DNA of 64,000 nt from Athripsodes cinereus. Its lineage: Eukaryota; Arthropoda; Insecta; Trichoptera; Leptoceridae. The position numbers and the translations under genes were made by a program. Of this stretch, positions 46,241-57,600 are shown piece after piece. The stretch spans positions 15,761,447-15,825,446 of the forward strand of contig OX388319.1 in the NCBI GenBank assembly GCA_947579605.1, in the 5' to 3' direction. The notes beneath the pieces are model-generated. The model was not told the DNA's origin. It worked only from the letters and a program-made list of their open reading frames with translations, and made no database searches. How positions within the stretch are numbered: the stretch's first letter is position 1; each line of letters begins with the position of its first letter.

Positions 46241-48892
46241 AACAACAAAAAAAACATTTATTACAATGAGTATTTAATGGTATGAATATTGGTGGTATTA
46301 AAATATTTAATCAATGACAAAGCAAATAACGAGGAATAATGTAGTTCGAAGAAAGTGATTAATAAAAATGTAACATAATATGTACATGAAAGCAAACATT
46401 GAATAAAATATAAAACATGAAAATAAAATAACACGATTCAGTGTGTTTATAACGTGATAATGACTAGTTATTTTTTAGAAACAATGATTTTTATGGATGA
46501 CTAGTTGTTGTTTATTTGACTTTATGTTATTTAATAGAGAGGCAGCAATAAAAAATGTAAAATGGACATAATAATAATAATAATAATAGACAACCACGGC
46601 GATAAAGGTGGGACAAGGTGACATAAAATTACCGTGTAAAAAAAACTGACAATGGCGGTGATTTGTGAAGCATCCACATTATATAGGAGCAAAAAATAAT
46701 AATGCAAAACGAATTTCGAAATAAAATGTCATGTCAGCGAGAGAATAATGCGGGGGAATATTTTGACTGGTCGCGCAACGCGCTGCTGTGTGGAATACAA
46801 AGCGAACAACAAACACAAACGAGAAAAAAGTATAAAGAAAAATGCACCATTAAAATAACAACATACAAGAGAGGAATACAAAAGTCCCACACGCTGAGTA
46901 CCAGCGGTGGTCTTAGTGACAAAATTCACTATATACAGCTGAACCAAAACATCACAAATGAACATTTTAACCTAAACATATACAAAGAACACCGTGAAAT
47001 ACTTTACATACAATGAAAATACTTTCTTGTTTCTGTTCATACCTACCAACAAAATAAGTAGATATTATTACTTATTCTACACGCACACCTTGTAGTCAAG
47101 TTAGGTTCTTTGACAGTACATCGGGTATAAAAACAGCGTCTCAAATTTAAAACAGAATATATATAATAAAACTTTTTGAAACTATGTACTAAAATACTTG
47201 GGAGGGAAATAATAAAATAAACCTATGTTCAAACACAAAAATGATAAATGAAGAGAATGTTCGTGCTATCCTTCACGTGGGTAAAAAATTGCCTTAAATT
47301 TTTCCCGTGGTTATTGGTTAAATGGGCAAGTTGAAAAATCCGACGGTCACTCACTTGGCCGACTGATTTATCGTCCGGTGTCAGGAATTAGGTACCAACC
47401 GAGTCGAGGCAAATAGGACAAACACTCGGTGCAGTTTCCGACTCGTTTTATTTCCGTTGAAAATGTCAATTTCGTAGCTTTACAGAGGGCTTACACGATC
47501 GGCATCAATATAATACCCACCGTAAATATATTTATGACAATATTTTACGACTCAACTTTGTATTATCGCTGCATACACGCTCTTATTGAGTGGAAGATAA
47601 TGTTGTTGCTCATATTTCTATTAAATCGACTAGAAAAATATAAAAATTACTTAGTAGCACACATGTCTTCTAATATATTAGCATTCGATAATAATAAACT
47701 GGAGAATATAAATTGACATGCTATCGGTATTCGCTTCTGGAACGAGTCACCCATCAGAATGCACATTACGGCGTGTTGTACAAGGAAAATATGTAATTCA
47801 ATTAAGATGAATGCATACTTAATAAGGCATTCAGAATGTTTAAATAAATTAAACGACTAAATGGGAATAATAATACCTACATAATATCGAGACGAGACGA
47901 CGACTGGTCGTTGTTGATGTAATGCGGTTTACTTGGCCTTTACATAGGGAATAACAACATTATACCTATTTATTTATTTATTGCACATGTTTTCGAGTTA
48001 TTAAGGTAACGGACTGAGAATAACGTGAATATCTTTTGAAATAAATCCATACCTGCTACACTTTATATGTTAAGTATAGGTAACTACATTATAGCAGCAA
48101 ATAATCGCGATACTACAAATACTTTATTATTACCCAATGCATATACTGTACCTACACTAAAGTATAATAATAATACTATTTAATTTAAAATGTTCAAAAT
48201 GCTCAACGCATTTATCGGATAAATAATAAATAAATAGCTACGCAGTCTACATATTATTACCTACCTTGTATTAAATATGCAATCAGTTAAATTGTACATA
48301 AATCAAACTCTGTTGAAATATAAATTATTGTAATTGGAAATGATAATAAATAATCCAATCAGAACAAACAATTTATTTAACAATTTATTATAATTAATAG
48401 GTACCCCAATGCAAAGTTTATGTAGGTACATTTAACAAATATTTAACCATATTTTCACACAAAAGTTCATCCGAGTATTAAAAGTGATCTAAATTACTGC
48501 TAACATTATTCATTAATCTAATATCCAATTACACACTAATACACAGCAATAGCTAGCCTTTATCTCTCCACTGTTAAAATACTTTACAACTCTATATTGT
48601 ATTGACACAGGACTTTTGTGTGTGCAGTGTCATTCTTCTCTTTTACCAAGATGAACGAATAACATAGTCATGTTTTTGAATCGCTTCGAGTTTTTACTTT
48701 GAAAAACTCAGTCATTTTTCTAACCCAGAGGAGTTAACACTATGAAGGAACAATCAGACGGCTACTCTATTTATTCGAAATGTTTTGATGATACATGGTA
48801 CAGTCATCAATAAACAAGGTACAAGAGGAGCGTGCTACAATGTTCAAAGGTTAAAATTACAATAGTTCAATAAAAGTCAAACTAATCAAAAA
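46241..48892. other. Non-coding stretch with one AAT microsatellite
   Basis: (ATA)n lies at 46568-46588. The frames 46702-47016 and 47429-47716 are open but show no known motif, signal or splice context. Confidence 0.5.
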
Positions 48893-49236
48893 ATAATACT
48901 AACAAACTGACCTTTCTAGGATGCATTTTCCTTTGATACACGAGATTTAATATGAAACACCATCCTTTTTTCTCCGATAATACTAACAAACTGACCTTTC
49001 TAGGATGCATTTTCCTTTGATACACGAGATTTAATATGAAACACCATCCTTTTTTCTCCGATAATACTAACAAACTGACCTTTCTAGGATGCATTTTCCT
49101 TTGATACACGAGATTTAATATGAAACACCATCCTTTTTTCTCCGATAATACTAACAAACTGACCTTTCTAGGATGCATTTTCCTTTGATACACGAGATTT
49201 AATATGAAACACCATCCTTTTTTCTCCGATAATACT
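48893..49236. repeat. 84-bp minisatellite, about 4.1 copies
   Basis: The unit begins AACAAACTGACCTTTCTAGG at 48901, 48985, 49069 and 49153, so the period is exactly 84 bp. The copies look identical across the array, and a fifth start at 49237 has diverged (ACCAAACG). Because 84 is 28 codons, the minus strand keeps one frame open through all copies (171 codons, 49397 down to 48882) and would encode four 28-residue repeats starting VLSEKKGWCFILNLVYQRK. I do not call it a gene: there is no homology, and the open frame follows from the period and one stop-free unit. Confidence 0.95.
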
Positions 49237-50822
49237 ACCAAACGATAATAATAAAATAAACATAAAATTATAATAACTAATGCAAATTTATAATACTGAG
49301 AATGTAAACACGCCAGGGAAATAGTAAATACACCGTAATAAAATAAAATAACTAAGTATATAGATATATAAAACCGACCATTTCCACGGTGAAACAATTT
49401 TCCACGGAATTAATGTTGCAACTTTATTATCAATAAAATTAAATTGCTTTTTAATATTTTATGGTCCTAAACGTTAACTTGTACACATTTATAATATAAT
49501 AATAATATAATATTAAAGCAGTTGTTGTGCCAACAGCACATTATAAAATTTAATACGCTTCATAGGGGTTTATACTTTTACTACTTATAATGTGTTTTAT
49601 TACATACATAGTTTGGCTTCTGAATAATAATAAATAGGTTTAGCTAAGTATTCCAGTTCAAAGGTTTAAGGCATCGTAAATTTGTAAAGTACCGAGTATT
49701 AAGATTTTTTTAATATTACAAACTGTTTTTAATTTGTTGATATTTAATAAACTACATATTATCTACAGTGTCAACACACTAGCGAATTGTTCAAATGCGT
49801 AGATACAATTTATTTTCAAATGGAGAAGTGAGAATTGTTTTTTATCAGTACCTAATAAAAATATAATTTTATTTATGTAAACAAAATTTCAAATTAATAA
49901 CCGACATAAAATATAGCATATGAGATCAATCTATCCTTGATATTGACAAATGCGCAAAATATTAATGTTTTTTCCTACATATAATATTATTTATTAACTC
50001 TAATCTGAAAATATTTCAGCCTTTAGAATGGGTATGTTAAAGACATATTATCGGTGGATTCATAAAACATCCCATATGTGAAGAAAAAAAGAGAGATATT
50101 GATATCAAATTATTTGTTTCGTCGAGACGCAACTTAACATCTTACGTATTGCTTTTTCTCGGAAAATTCGTGATAACTGTAATGAAATATGATTCTATAA
50201 AATCATGCGGGTCTAGTTTGTACTGGGCGTGCGGTGAATGTAGACTACTTTTATTTGCATGTTTTTATTTCTTACATGAATATGTGTACGCTGTAGACAC
50301 ACTTAATTGAAGGATTGGCCTGGCCAAGTCTATGTATAATGATTTTATTTTTTGTTTCTATTTTGTCAACATTCTGTAAGTGTTTCTGATAATAAATAAA
50401 TAAATAAATGCCTGCAAATTTAATATACTCTAGATTTTCTAAACATCTTCCACGTAAAGAATCAGCGACATATAGAGAATGGCATTAGACGAAATAGTTT
50501 TTTTGACATCCTGAAGAATCTTGACAAAATGCACATAGGAGGTTTCATGAATCTACCGACGATATGTAGTTGTTTACATCAGTCATGCTATCAATGACTG
50601 TAACACTTAACTCTAAGAGTTTACAGTTGCAATTAGTTTTATGACCGTATTAACTGTGAAAGAATTGAATCGATGAATGTTAAAATGAACCTCGCCATAC
50701 AACTGATCATTTTTCATTTTTTTGCTGATTTATTGTCTATTACCCAAAACACATCGATTAAGTGGAAAAACACCTCTCGTTCATACTTCTAAATACGTCA
50801 TTCAACATACCTTAGTAATGAG
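49237..50822. other. Non-coding AT-rich stretch
   Basis: A retroelement-like 3' end may lie at about 50310-50410 (GGCCTGGCCAAGTCTATG, ending in (TAAA)n), but no body was identified. Confidence 0.5.
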
Positions 50823-52042
50823 TTGAGTGTAAAAAGAGACCTCAGTATAGCGCGAGGTTTGTTTTTACACTCAAGTACTAGCAAAACTATGCTTATATAT
50901 GTCTGTGTCACATCATTTGTCAGTGTCATTTTCACACAATTTCCCGCGATTATTTTTTGGCTCTAAATTATAAGTTCAAAATTTTTGTGTTTTGGTGAAA
51001 ATGCGCACTGTCGAAACAGAATATAGTGGAAAGAAACGGCGTGACAATTCTGCAGATTACACAAGAAATAAAGTAAAAAGATGTCGTCTTTAAGGCAATG
51101 AATACACTACTAGTTTATTATTATTATTATTATTACTAGTAGGAGTAAAGTAGTGAATAAGAAAGTAACTGGGCCACCATGCAAGTATCCTCGTAATCGC
51201 TTCGAGGGAATATCTGATAGTGATAAAATACACAGTAAAAGAGCTTATAGAGATTATTATAGCACCGAGTGACAAAAGCGATTTCTTCACTGTCCATCTA
51301 CTAGTAGGTGGAAATGATATAATTGACTATAAGAAATGGTGGCCAAAATATTATATGAAGACTTCCCTATCCCTGGAAACAAAAGATCGCCGTATCCCTC
51401 GAAGTGACAACGTTGCCTTCAACATTTCCCGTTTCAACCTCTTTACTTGCACTAAAACTGGAAATCATGTCGTGCTCCAGGCCCAAGACTTTATTGATGG
51501 CTTAAAGAAACACACCTTTTTCTTAAAATTGAGAGCTTCTCCTGTGCCACTTCCAACTGATCGTGCATATGGGAACACCAAACGTCCTCTTAATATAAAA
51601 AATGAAGGATCTAGAAAAATGTGTAGCCTTTGTGCCTGATGAAGCAAAGGAAGCATTCTGGAATAATATTCTGGAATGGCCAACTGTTTCAGAAGAGACG
51701 GAACATGAAACAGAATGAATTAGTTTATTAAATAGTTATAATAATATGTTTTATTTCATTAAATAAATGCTATACTTTATTTAACGAAAATTGAGTTTGA
51801 TTGTAAAAACGAACCTGGTGCAACTTGACTGTTAAAACAAACCTCGTAACGATTTTTCAAAAATTTATAAAAAAAACACTGTACACACAATTCACTTCAT
51901 ATTAAGAAGATACACTCCTTTTTGATAGACCTATTCATATAAGTAGCAAAAAAATATACCAAAGAACCATTTTTTTTCACCAGAATGTTTTTTTTAGTTT
52001 CTCAAAAATTTTAAATTTTACCGAGGTTTGTTTTAACAATCA
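50823..52042. mobile_element. Candidate DNA transposon with GAGGTTTG-type terminal/subterminal repeats
   Basis: The motif TTGANTGTWAAAACAAACCT occurs five times around a broken gene. Forward copies are at 50823-50843, 51797-51818 and 51825-51846. Inverted copies are at 50854-50874 and 52021-52042. The first two form a 21-bp stem (19 of 21 paired) with a 10-bp loop. The outermost copies are in inverted orientation, like terminal inverted repeats, and the inner ones like transposase-binding sites. The gene between (51001-51718) resembles a multicopy insect protein family. No target duplication was identified, so the ends are provisional. Confidence 0.5.
51001..51718 (+). pseudogene. Internally deleted, frameshifted copy of a multicopy insect gene (transposon-like)
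   Basis: The start at 51001 reads MRTVETEYSGKKRRDNSADY, then KVKRCRL and a stop (TAA, one change from CAA) before GNEY. After a (TTA)n insertion (about 51115-51136) the same protein resumes as NKKVTGPPCKYPRNRFEGIS. The centre is missing. It resumes (51220-51639) with DYKKWWPKYYMKTSLSLETK, VAFNISRFNLF, QDFIDGLKKHTFF and DRAYGNTKRPLNIK. After a further frameshift it ends PDEAKEAFWNNILEWPTV with TGA near 51718. From memory, GPPC[KR]C...CF near the N-terminus and KKWWP.YYK.TSLS plus FW..I..WPT near the C-terminus mark a repeated family of uncharacterised insect proteins, probably transposase-related. I am unsure of its formal name. Confidence 0.6.
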
Positions 52043-52650
52043 TCGATTCAATTGTTTAAGATAAACATAAAATATAAAACAACAAGTACCAAGTGTTATA
52101 AAACAGCACACTGTCCTGTGCACTTATGCAAGAAGACTAAAATAATCACTCTGTATGTTTACCAAGATACTAATGATCTACCAATTATATAACAGTTCCA
52201 AAATATTATTGAAATTATCATCACAACAAACAAATGGCGTGGCGATATTTCGACGATCAAAAAGGACACAAGCAATTATTAATAATAATAAAAAGAAAAA
52301 CTCGTTGATGCAAATCGAAGATACGACTATTATTAATGATTAAAATATAATAAAACCGAAGCTATCAAATAAAAGACAACATTCTCACTCCTCAAGAACA
52401 CAATATCAATAAATCGTGCCACCCACGAAAGTTATTAAATGTTGTTATTATTATTACAATACAATACAAACAATAAGCACGCATAGTTGTTTGTGTTTCT
52501 CTCATAAATGTTAATAATGACACACCGGAGATTAAGATGGCAACAGAACACACTCATTATCAGATGTTGTTACCAAAATCTAAATAAATAATGTCGTGGC
52601 AGTCGAATGACAATAACGACGCATTGATCGCTCCAACATAAAATACAAAT
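52043..52650. other. Non-coding AT-rich stretch
   Basis: No recognised gene. It lies between two DNA elements. Confidence 0.5.
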
Positions 52651-53360
52651 GAGGGGTGCCAAACCAAAACGTTGTAAGTGCCACATGGGCTCAAATATGT
52701 TTTATTAGAGAATTGTGGTGAATGTGCCGACCTTTACTTGTACATTTAAAACAATGTTAAAAATCTCGCCTCTTAGTGGTAGAAACTTGCATTAGCAAGT
52801 CATAACGTTGCAAGTGCCTTGTTAATTGCACTATCACTTGCACCATCAGTATTGCAAAAATAGGTGATGAAGCAGGTGCGTCAATGCAGAGTTCCTAAAA
52901 AAACGGGTTTTAAACAAACTCCAGTGGAAAAAACTATCAGAAAATTGAAAAGGAACAGCGGGTCAAAATAAAAACCAGGCTGTATTAGCAATGCTCCTAA
53001 CTCTGGTTGCCAAAGGAAATTTTTCAGAAATCACTCATAAATTTCTTGAACAGAGTTTATTTTATGAAAACCTCATCAAATATTGCAATCCTGCAGGTTA
53101 TAAATCGCCCCACTCACCTAATTGTTGTGCAAGTAAAGTGGCACATACAACGCTATTACTTGCACAAATGTTGGCACTTAAGACCTTTTGTTCAGTTAAT
53201 TTTTTTCAAATTCCATTTCCAAGTACCTAAGATTTTTTTATTGCTAATCGAATGTTTATAATACCTCAATAAAGAATTACAATTTATGAATAAAGGTTGC
53301 AAAAATGTAAATATGCATTATTTATTCTGGCACTTGCAACGTTTTGGTTTGGCACCCCTC
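52651..53360. mobile_element. DNA element with 32-bp terminal inverted repeats (710 bp)
   Basis: The left end, 52651-52682, starts GAGGGGTGCCAAACCAAAAC. The right end, 53329-53360, is its reverse complement over 32 bp with one mismatch. AAAT flanks both sides (52647-52650 and 53361-53364), a possible 4-bp target duplication. Inside, near both ends, short GTTGCAAGTGCC / CTTGCACC-like units recur. The open frame at 52991-53230 is not recognisable, so the element is non-autonomous. I cannot assign a superfamily. Confidence 0.8.
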
Positions 53361-53365
53361 AAATA

Positions 53366-54346
53366 CAGTCGATTCCGCTTATTTGGGACACCGCTTAATT
53401 GGGACAGCCGCTTATTTGGGACAAATCTCAAAGAACAGAAACCAAACGAATAAACCAATTTATAGGATTAATATGGTTGTATTTAACTTTTTTTTGGTTA
53501 TAAGCTGGATGTGGAGATGAGCGGAGTCTGTTGACAAGTCATTTCAATGACTTAACGGGCTTCGTTCGTTGGTTACAGTTTTATGAATATATCTTTATAT
53601 GTGATTTGATAAATGTGAATTGTAATTGTATGTGTAAAATATGAAATAAAGATTATACATGAAAAAAATAACTTTTCTATTTTTGAAGAGGTAACACTAT
53701 GAAAGCTCATATTTAAATTTACGTAATAAAAATAAAACACTGTATAACTTTCACTAATTAATATTTTGCTTAAAAGCTTTTCGGACATACGTCCATTTCA
53801 GTAATAAATATCTTATAACTAGTTACTGAAATATGTCCGAAAAGCTTTTAAGCAAAATATTAATTAGTGAAAGTTATACAGTGTTTTATTTTTATTACCT
53901 AAATTTAAACCAATTAAATTAAAATAGTGTTTAATTGGGGCAAGATTCCGCTTAATTGGGACATTAAATTTAATTTTGTGCTGATTTTGTAGAAGTGAAA
54001 TGTTACAAAAACAAAAGACAGACTACAATTGTATGTACCTACCCATTTATTATTTTAATTAGGAAATAATTTTTTTCTTAAAAGTTAATATTACATGTTT
54101 GTAATTTATAATATGATAATTTATATTACCTATATGTAATTTACAGTTTCCAAGAGTTCATAAAATAAAATTATTCAAAAAATATGCGTTATTTAATTTT
54201 GTGTGTGTATTACTGGTTAATGGCCTAAGTTTCCAAAACCAAATAAATGAATTTTAAAAAAATGTGAAATTCGCTTAATTGGGACAGCCGCTTATTGGGG
54301 CAAAATGCCCAAGTCCCGATGTGTCCCAATTAAGCGGAATCGACTG
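53366..54346. mobile_element. pogo/Tigger-like non-autonomous element (981 bp)
   Basis: The left end starts CAGTCGATTCCGCTTATTTG. The right end, reverse-complemented, starts CAGTCGATTCCGCTTAATTG. The inverted match runs about 26 bp with one mismatch (53381 versus its partner). GCTTAATTGGGACA-type units repeat in both subterminal regions. The left flank is TA (53364-53365). The right flank is TG, one change from the TA duplication expected in Tc1/mariner/pogo elements. No transposase frame remains. A hairpin MITE (53722-53899) is nested inside, and the element abuts the one at 52651-53360. Confidence 0.8.
53722..53899. mobile_element. Nested hairpin MITE with 8-bp flanking repeat
   Basis: A 178-bp near-perfect palindrome. 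The left arm from 53723 reads GTAATAAAAATAAAACACTG and the right arm ends at 53898 with its reverse complement. The arms stay paired through CACTAATTAATATTTTGC and TTTTCGGACAT to TTTCAGTAA, except for a 6-bp extra ACGTCC in the left arm. TAAATTTA flanks both sides (53714-53721 and 53900-53907), compatible with an 8-bp target duplication. The octamer is itself palindromic and AT-rich, so chance cannot be excluded. Confidence 0.8.
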
Positions 54347-54423
54347 TGTCTAAATAAACGATAAGAAACGTGGGCTAATATAAAATTAATAAGCATAGCT
54401 CGTACCTACAAATACATATTATT

Positions 54424-54618
54424 GACGAGTGTCCTGTAAAAGATAGGTATTCGTGAAACATTCCGTTATAGGACATTTAATATCTTCAGATTAGCGATGA
54501 GGTCGACCATCCATCTTGAATTATCTTAACTTTTTGGCACGGAGAGGACGACTTGCATGTTTATTACAAGCAGTTCGTCCGTTGGTTTCTCCACTTGTGG
54601 GAGATGCCGTGATGTTAC
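54424..54618 (+). mobile_element. Old SINE copy (TAG-tailed family), 5'-truncated
   Basis: GACGAGTGTCCTGTAAAAGA, GGTATTCGTGAAACATTC, TTAGCGATGAGGTCGACC, GGCACGGAGAGGACGACTTG, CCACTTGTGGGAGATGCCGT and GATGTTA occur in family order. The head (GTGGAGCACC to CCGTAAG) is missing. Confidence 0.85.
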
Positions 54619-57600
54619 AAATATTATGTGGGTATATAAAAACTTCTTACGGTATTACGAATGCAAACCCACTACTCGGTGTGGCGTTATCTTTCTTATA
54701 AAGAGCTCCTATAATTGAAAATGTCTCGATTTCGAGTACGGGATGATAAAAGCAATAAATAACAAGATAAACAAATTCACGACTTACATTTCGTACATTA
54801 AGACTGTAATAATGGAGTTTAATCGTTCGCGCTGGTAAATTTGTATGCAACCATCGAACTTACTACAAAATAGTATCTCAAAAAAGAATTACAACACCAT
54901 GATTGTATGTACTGATTTCTATATATATTAGTTATTCCATGGGCCTCGGTAACTCAGATTATTTATTATAGATGATTTTTTTTTATCAGAGTTGTATACC
55001 TCTGTAAAATTAAACAAAACAAAAGGCTTCATAGGAATCGGTTCCTAGATTTAGTAAACTATGTTGTTAAATTCAAGAACAAATTTTATACCATTTATTT
55101 TTTAATGTCAAACAAAGGATTGTAAAAAGGCATGGATGAGAAGTCGAGACAAACGCTAATAAAAAAAAACATAGCATGTCTATTTAATGAAATTAAGTTT
55201 AAAATCTGCAGGATACGCTATGAAAATTTCTGCCATGATATTATGAAAGTATTTTAAATGAAAAAGAGATTATATGGTGAGTAAACATGAATAAAATGAA
55301 TGTAGATAGTCGTAAAAAAATTGACATCTTATCTAAATTACCAGAAAAATATACTATGAAAACTTTGGAAGAAACGACGGATAAGTATATAATGGAAATT
55401 GTCTATTACCTGAAGCTTTAAATTAATATATTGTACTAATATCTTTTACGGTAAAAAATAATACCTTTATGGAGTTTTAATTTTTAGTAAATCAGTCATA
55501 AATTCTTGAGTGCACAATCCTTGACCGTCGCATTGATTGAATGACTTAGTCCATAAAAAGTATGAGGTGAAGTCAAGGGTAATGGATTTTATCACCCACA
55601 CAAATGCAAAACTTTAGTTTATAAATAATTTAATAGTGAGTAGTTCTCCTGTAAGTACGAATAATAAAATATCAACTCGCGGATGAAAAGCTTCGAAATA
55701 AAACAACGAAGCTTTGAAAATTACAATAGATCAAAATATATATATATGAAAAGAGCATTCTCGCATATGGTGAATGATGTATGTGTTGCGGATAAAAAAC
55801 TGGGTATCGTAATAAAATTCAGCTTTCAGGCTTTTGAATAATAAAAGTGCGAGCAGCGTACATCGTGAAATCCATTAAGTTAGACCCTTCCCCGGTCAGC
55901 CAAATGCATTTTACCACCTCATAACGCTCATTTCCATACAGATAGAGATATGTAAAACCAACATAGCCATGTGGATTATACTGTATTGGGTATGTATGCG
56001 GGTTGATGATGTGTAGAACACATTGTACTGTGTACGCTGTATGGACGGACATCCATGCCCTCACGTAGGGTTAATTGATTATGCGGATGAAAAGCTAACC
56101 ACTGTCCCTAATGGTTCAATTATGAGAGTATTAAAGTAAAACCATAGTTTAACAATCGAATTAAATTTGAACCAAGAAAAATATGTCTAACAACCACAAT
56201 ACACGTTTCAATTGTGTTTTTCACGCTATTATGGATTTAATCTGTTTAATAGTTCGACAATAGAGATGCATAAATAGACACATGATTTAATCCTGTAGAT
56301 TATCTTGCAATATGAGTAGTTCTGATAAAACTCACCGCTTTTATGTTTTGATTGTAATGTTTATTATCCAAGGAACATACCTGAAACAAGAATAAAGAGA
56401 AATATAAGGTACAGTGCGGTGAAAATAAAATACTTACATAAAATTCATACAAAATATTGAATCTAATAATACCTAGGTACATAAACATACAGGTACATCT
56501 CTGTATATAAAGTTTGATATCCGACATCCCTGGTGGGCACGATATGATATATATTATTTGTTTAACAATTAATATAGTTTATCTTCCGTCAACTGGTACC
56601 TAATATAAATCACTACATCATAATTAAAATGTTCATCAAAGAGAGAAGGAAGGAGAAACTCCATATTAATATTAATAAATACAGTCATCTAACATAGAGT
56701 AGCCGAGATATTATATGGAAGAGAATTAATTGGATGATATAATAAAAAGTCATTAATGTTTTATAGATTAACAACAAAGTGAAGAAAAAACATTGAATTT
56801 TGATTACCGCATAATTATAAACGTATATTTCGAGCTAAAGATATGGATCCGAATCCGGTATTAGCATAACAAGACTATTAAAGAATAAATGTTGAATAAA
56901 ATATTAGTTAGTGTATAATTATGAACCGGTTTGTAGTGCGGCCATAAAATAAACTACGCTAATAATAACTTACACGTCTTATAAAATATTCAGGAAACAT
57001 CCAAACAATTGAACTGCCTCGCGTGTTATAACAACACAACCGGCCCGGGGAAAGGGATAAACTTTACCAAATTATTTCATCACTAGGTACACATCAGAAC
57101 ACATTGTAGTTGTAGTATATAGTATACATAATATATTTATTTCACCTGCTCTACACCGGCAAAACTCTCACCAATTATAACAACATAATAAAATCTTCTA
57201 AAAGTTATTTCAACTACGATCAAATAAAATTATATTTAATTTAGAGGTAATAAAAAACATAACAAAAAAAATGATAACATCGCCACAGTATTTTAAATAT
57301 TCGTCTTAAAATAATAATAATCATCAGCAGGTAGGTTTTATTCTTTTGAAGTTAATTGATAATGAAATAAAAACAAACGAAACATAAACCTACGCAACAC
57401 GATATTATTATAATCCTCTGAGCGATTACGGATAAATAATAATAATAATACTAAAAACGATAATAAATGGTCGCGGCCAGTAGAGGGTGGGTGACTAGTA
57501 AAATATTACGGTTTACTGCGTATAAATTAAATACTGATCTTATGATATCGATAAGATTAACATCGAAACAATTCTAGTAGTAAACATTTCGTTGAATGTT

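Noticed and set aside
44058..49236. CRISPR-like arrays (regular tandem repeats)
   Set aside because: Repeat units are contiguous without unique spacers, and the context is eukaryotic.
50225..50290. Further SINE copy
   Set aside because: Only TTTGCATG...TTTCTTACATG is shared and the diagnostic 3' tail is absent.
55819..56064. 81-codon minus-strand frame
   Set aside because: Plausible amino-acid mix, but no recognisable domain and no clear acceptor or donor.
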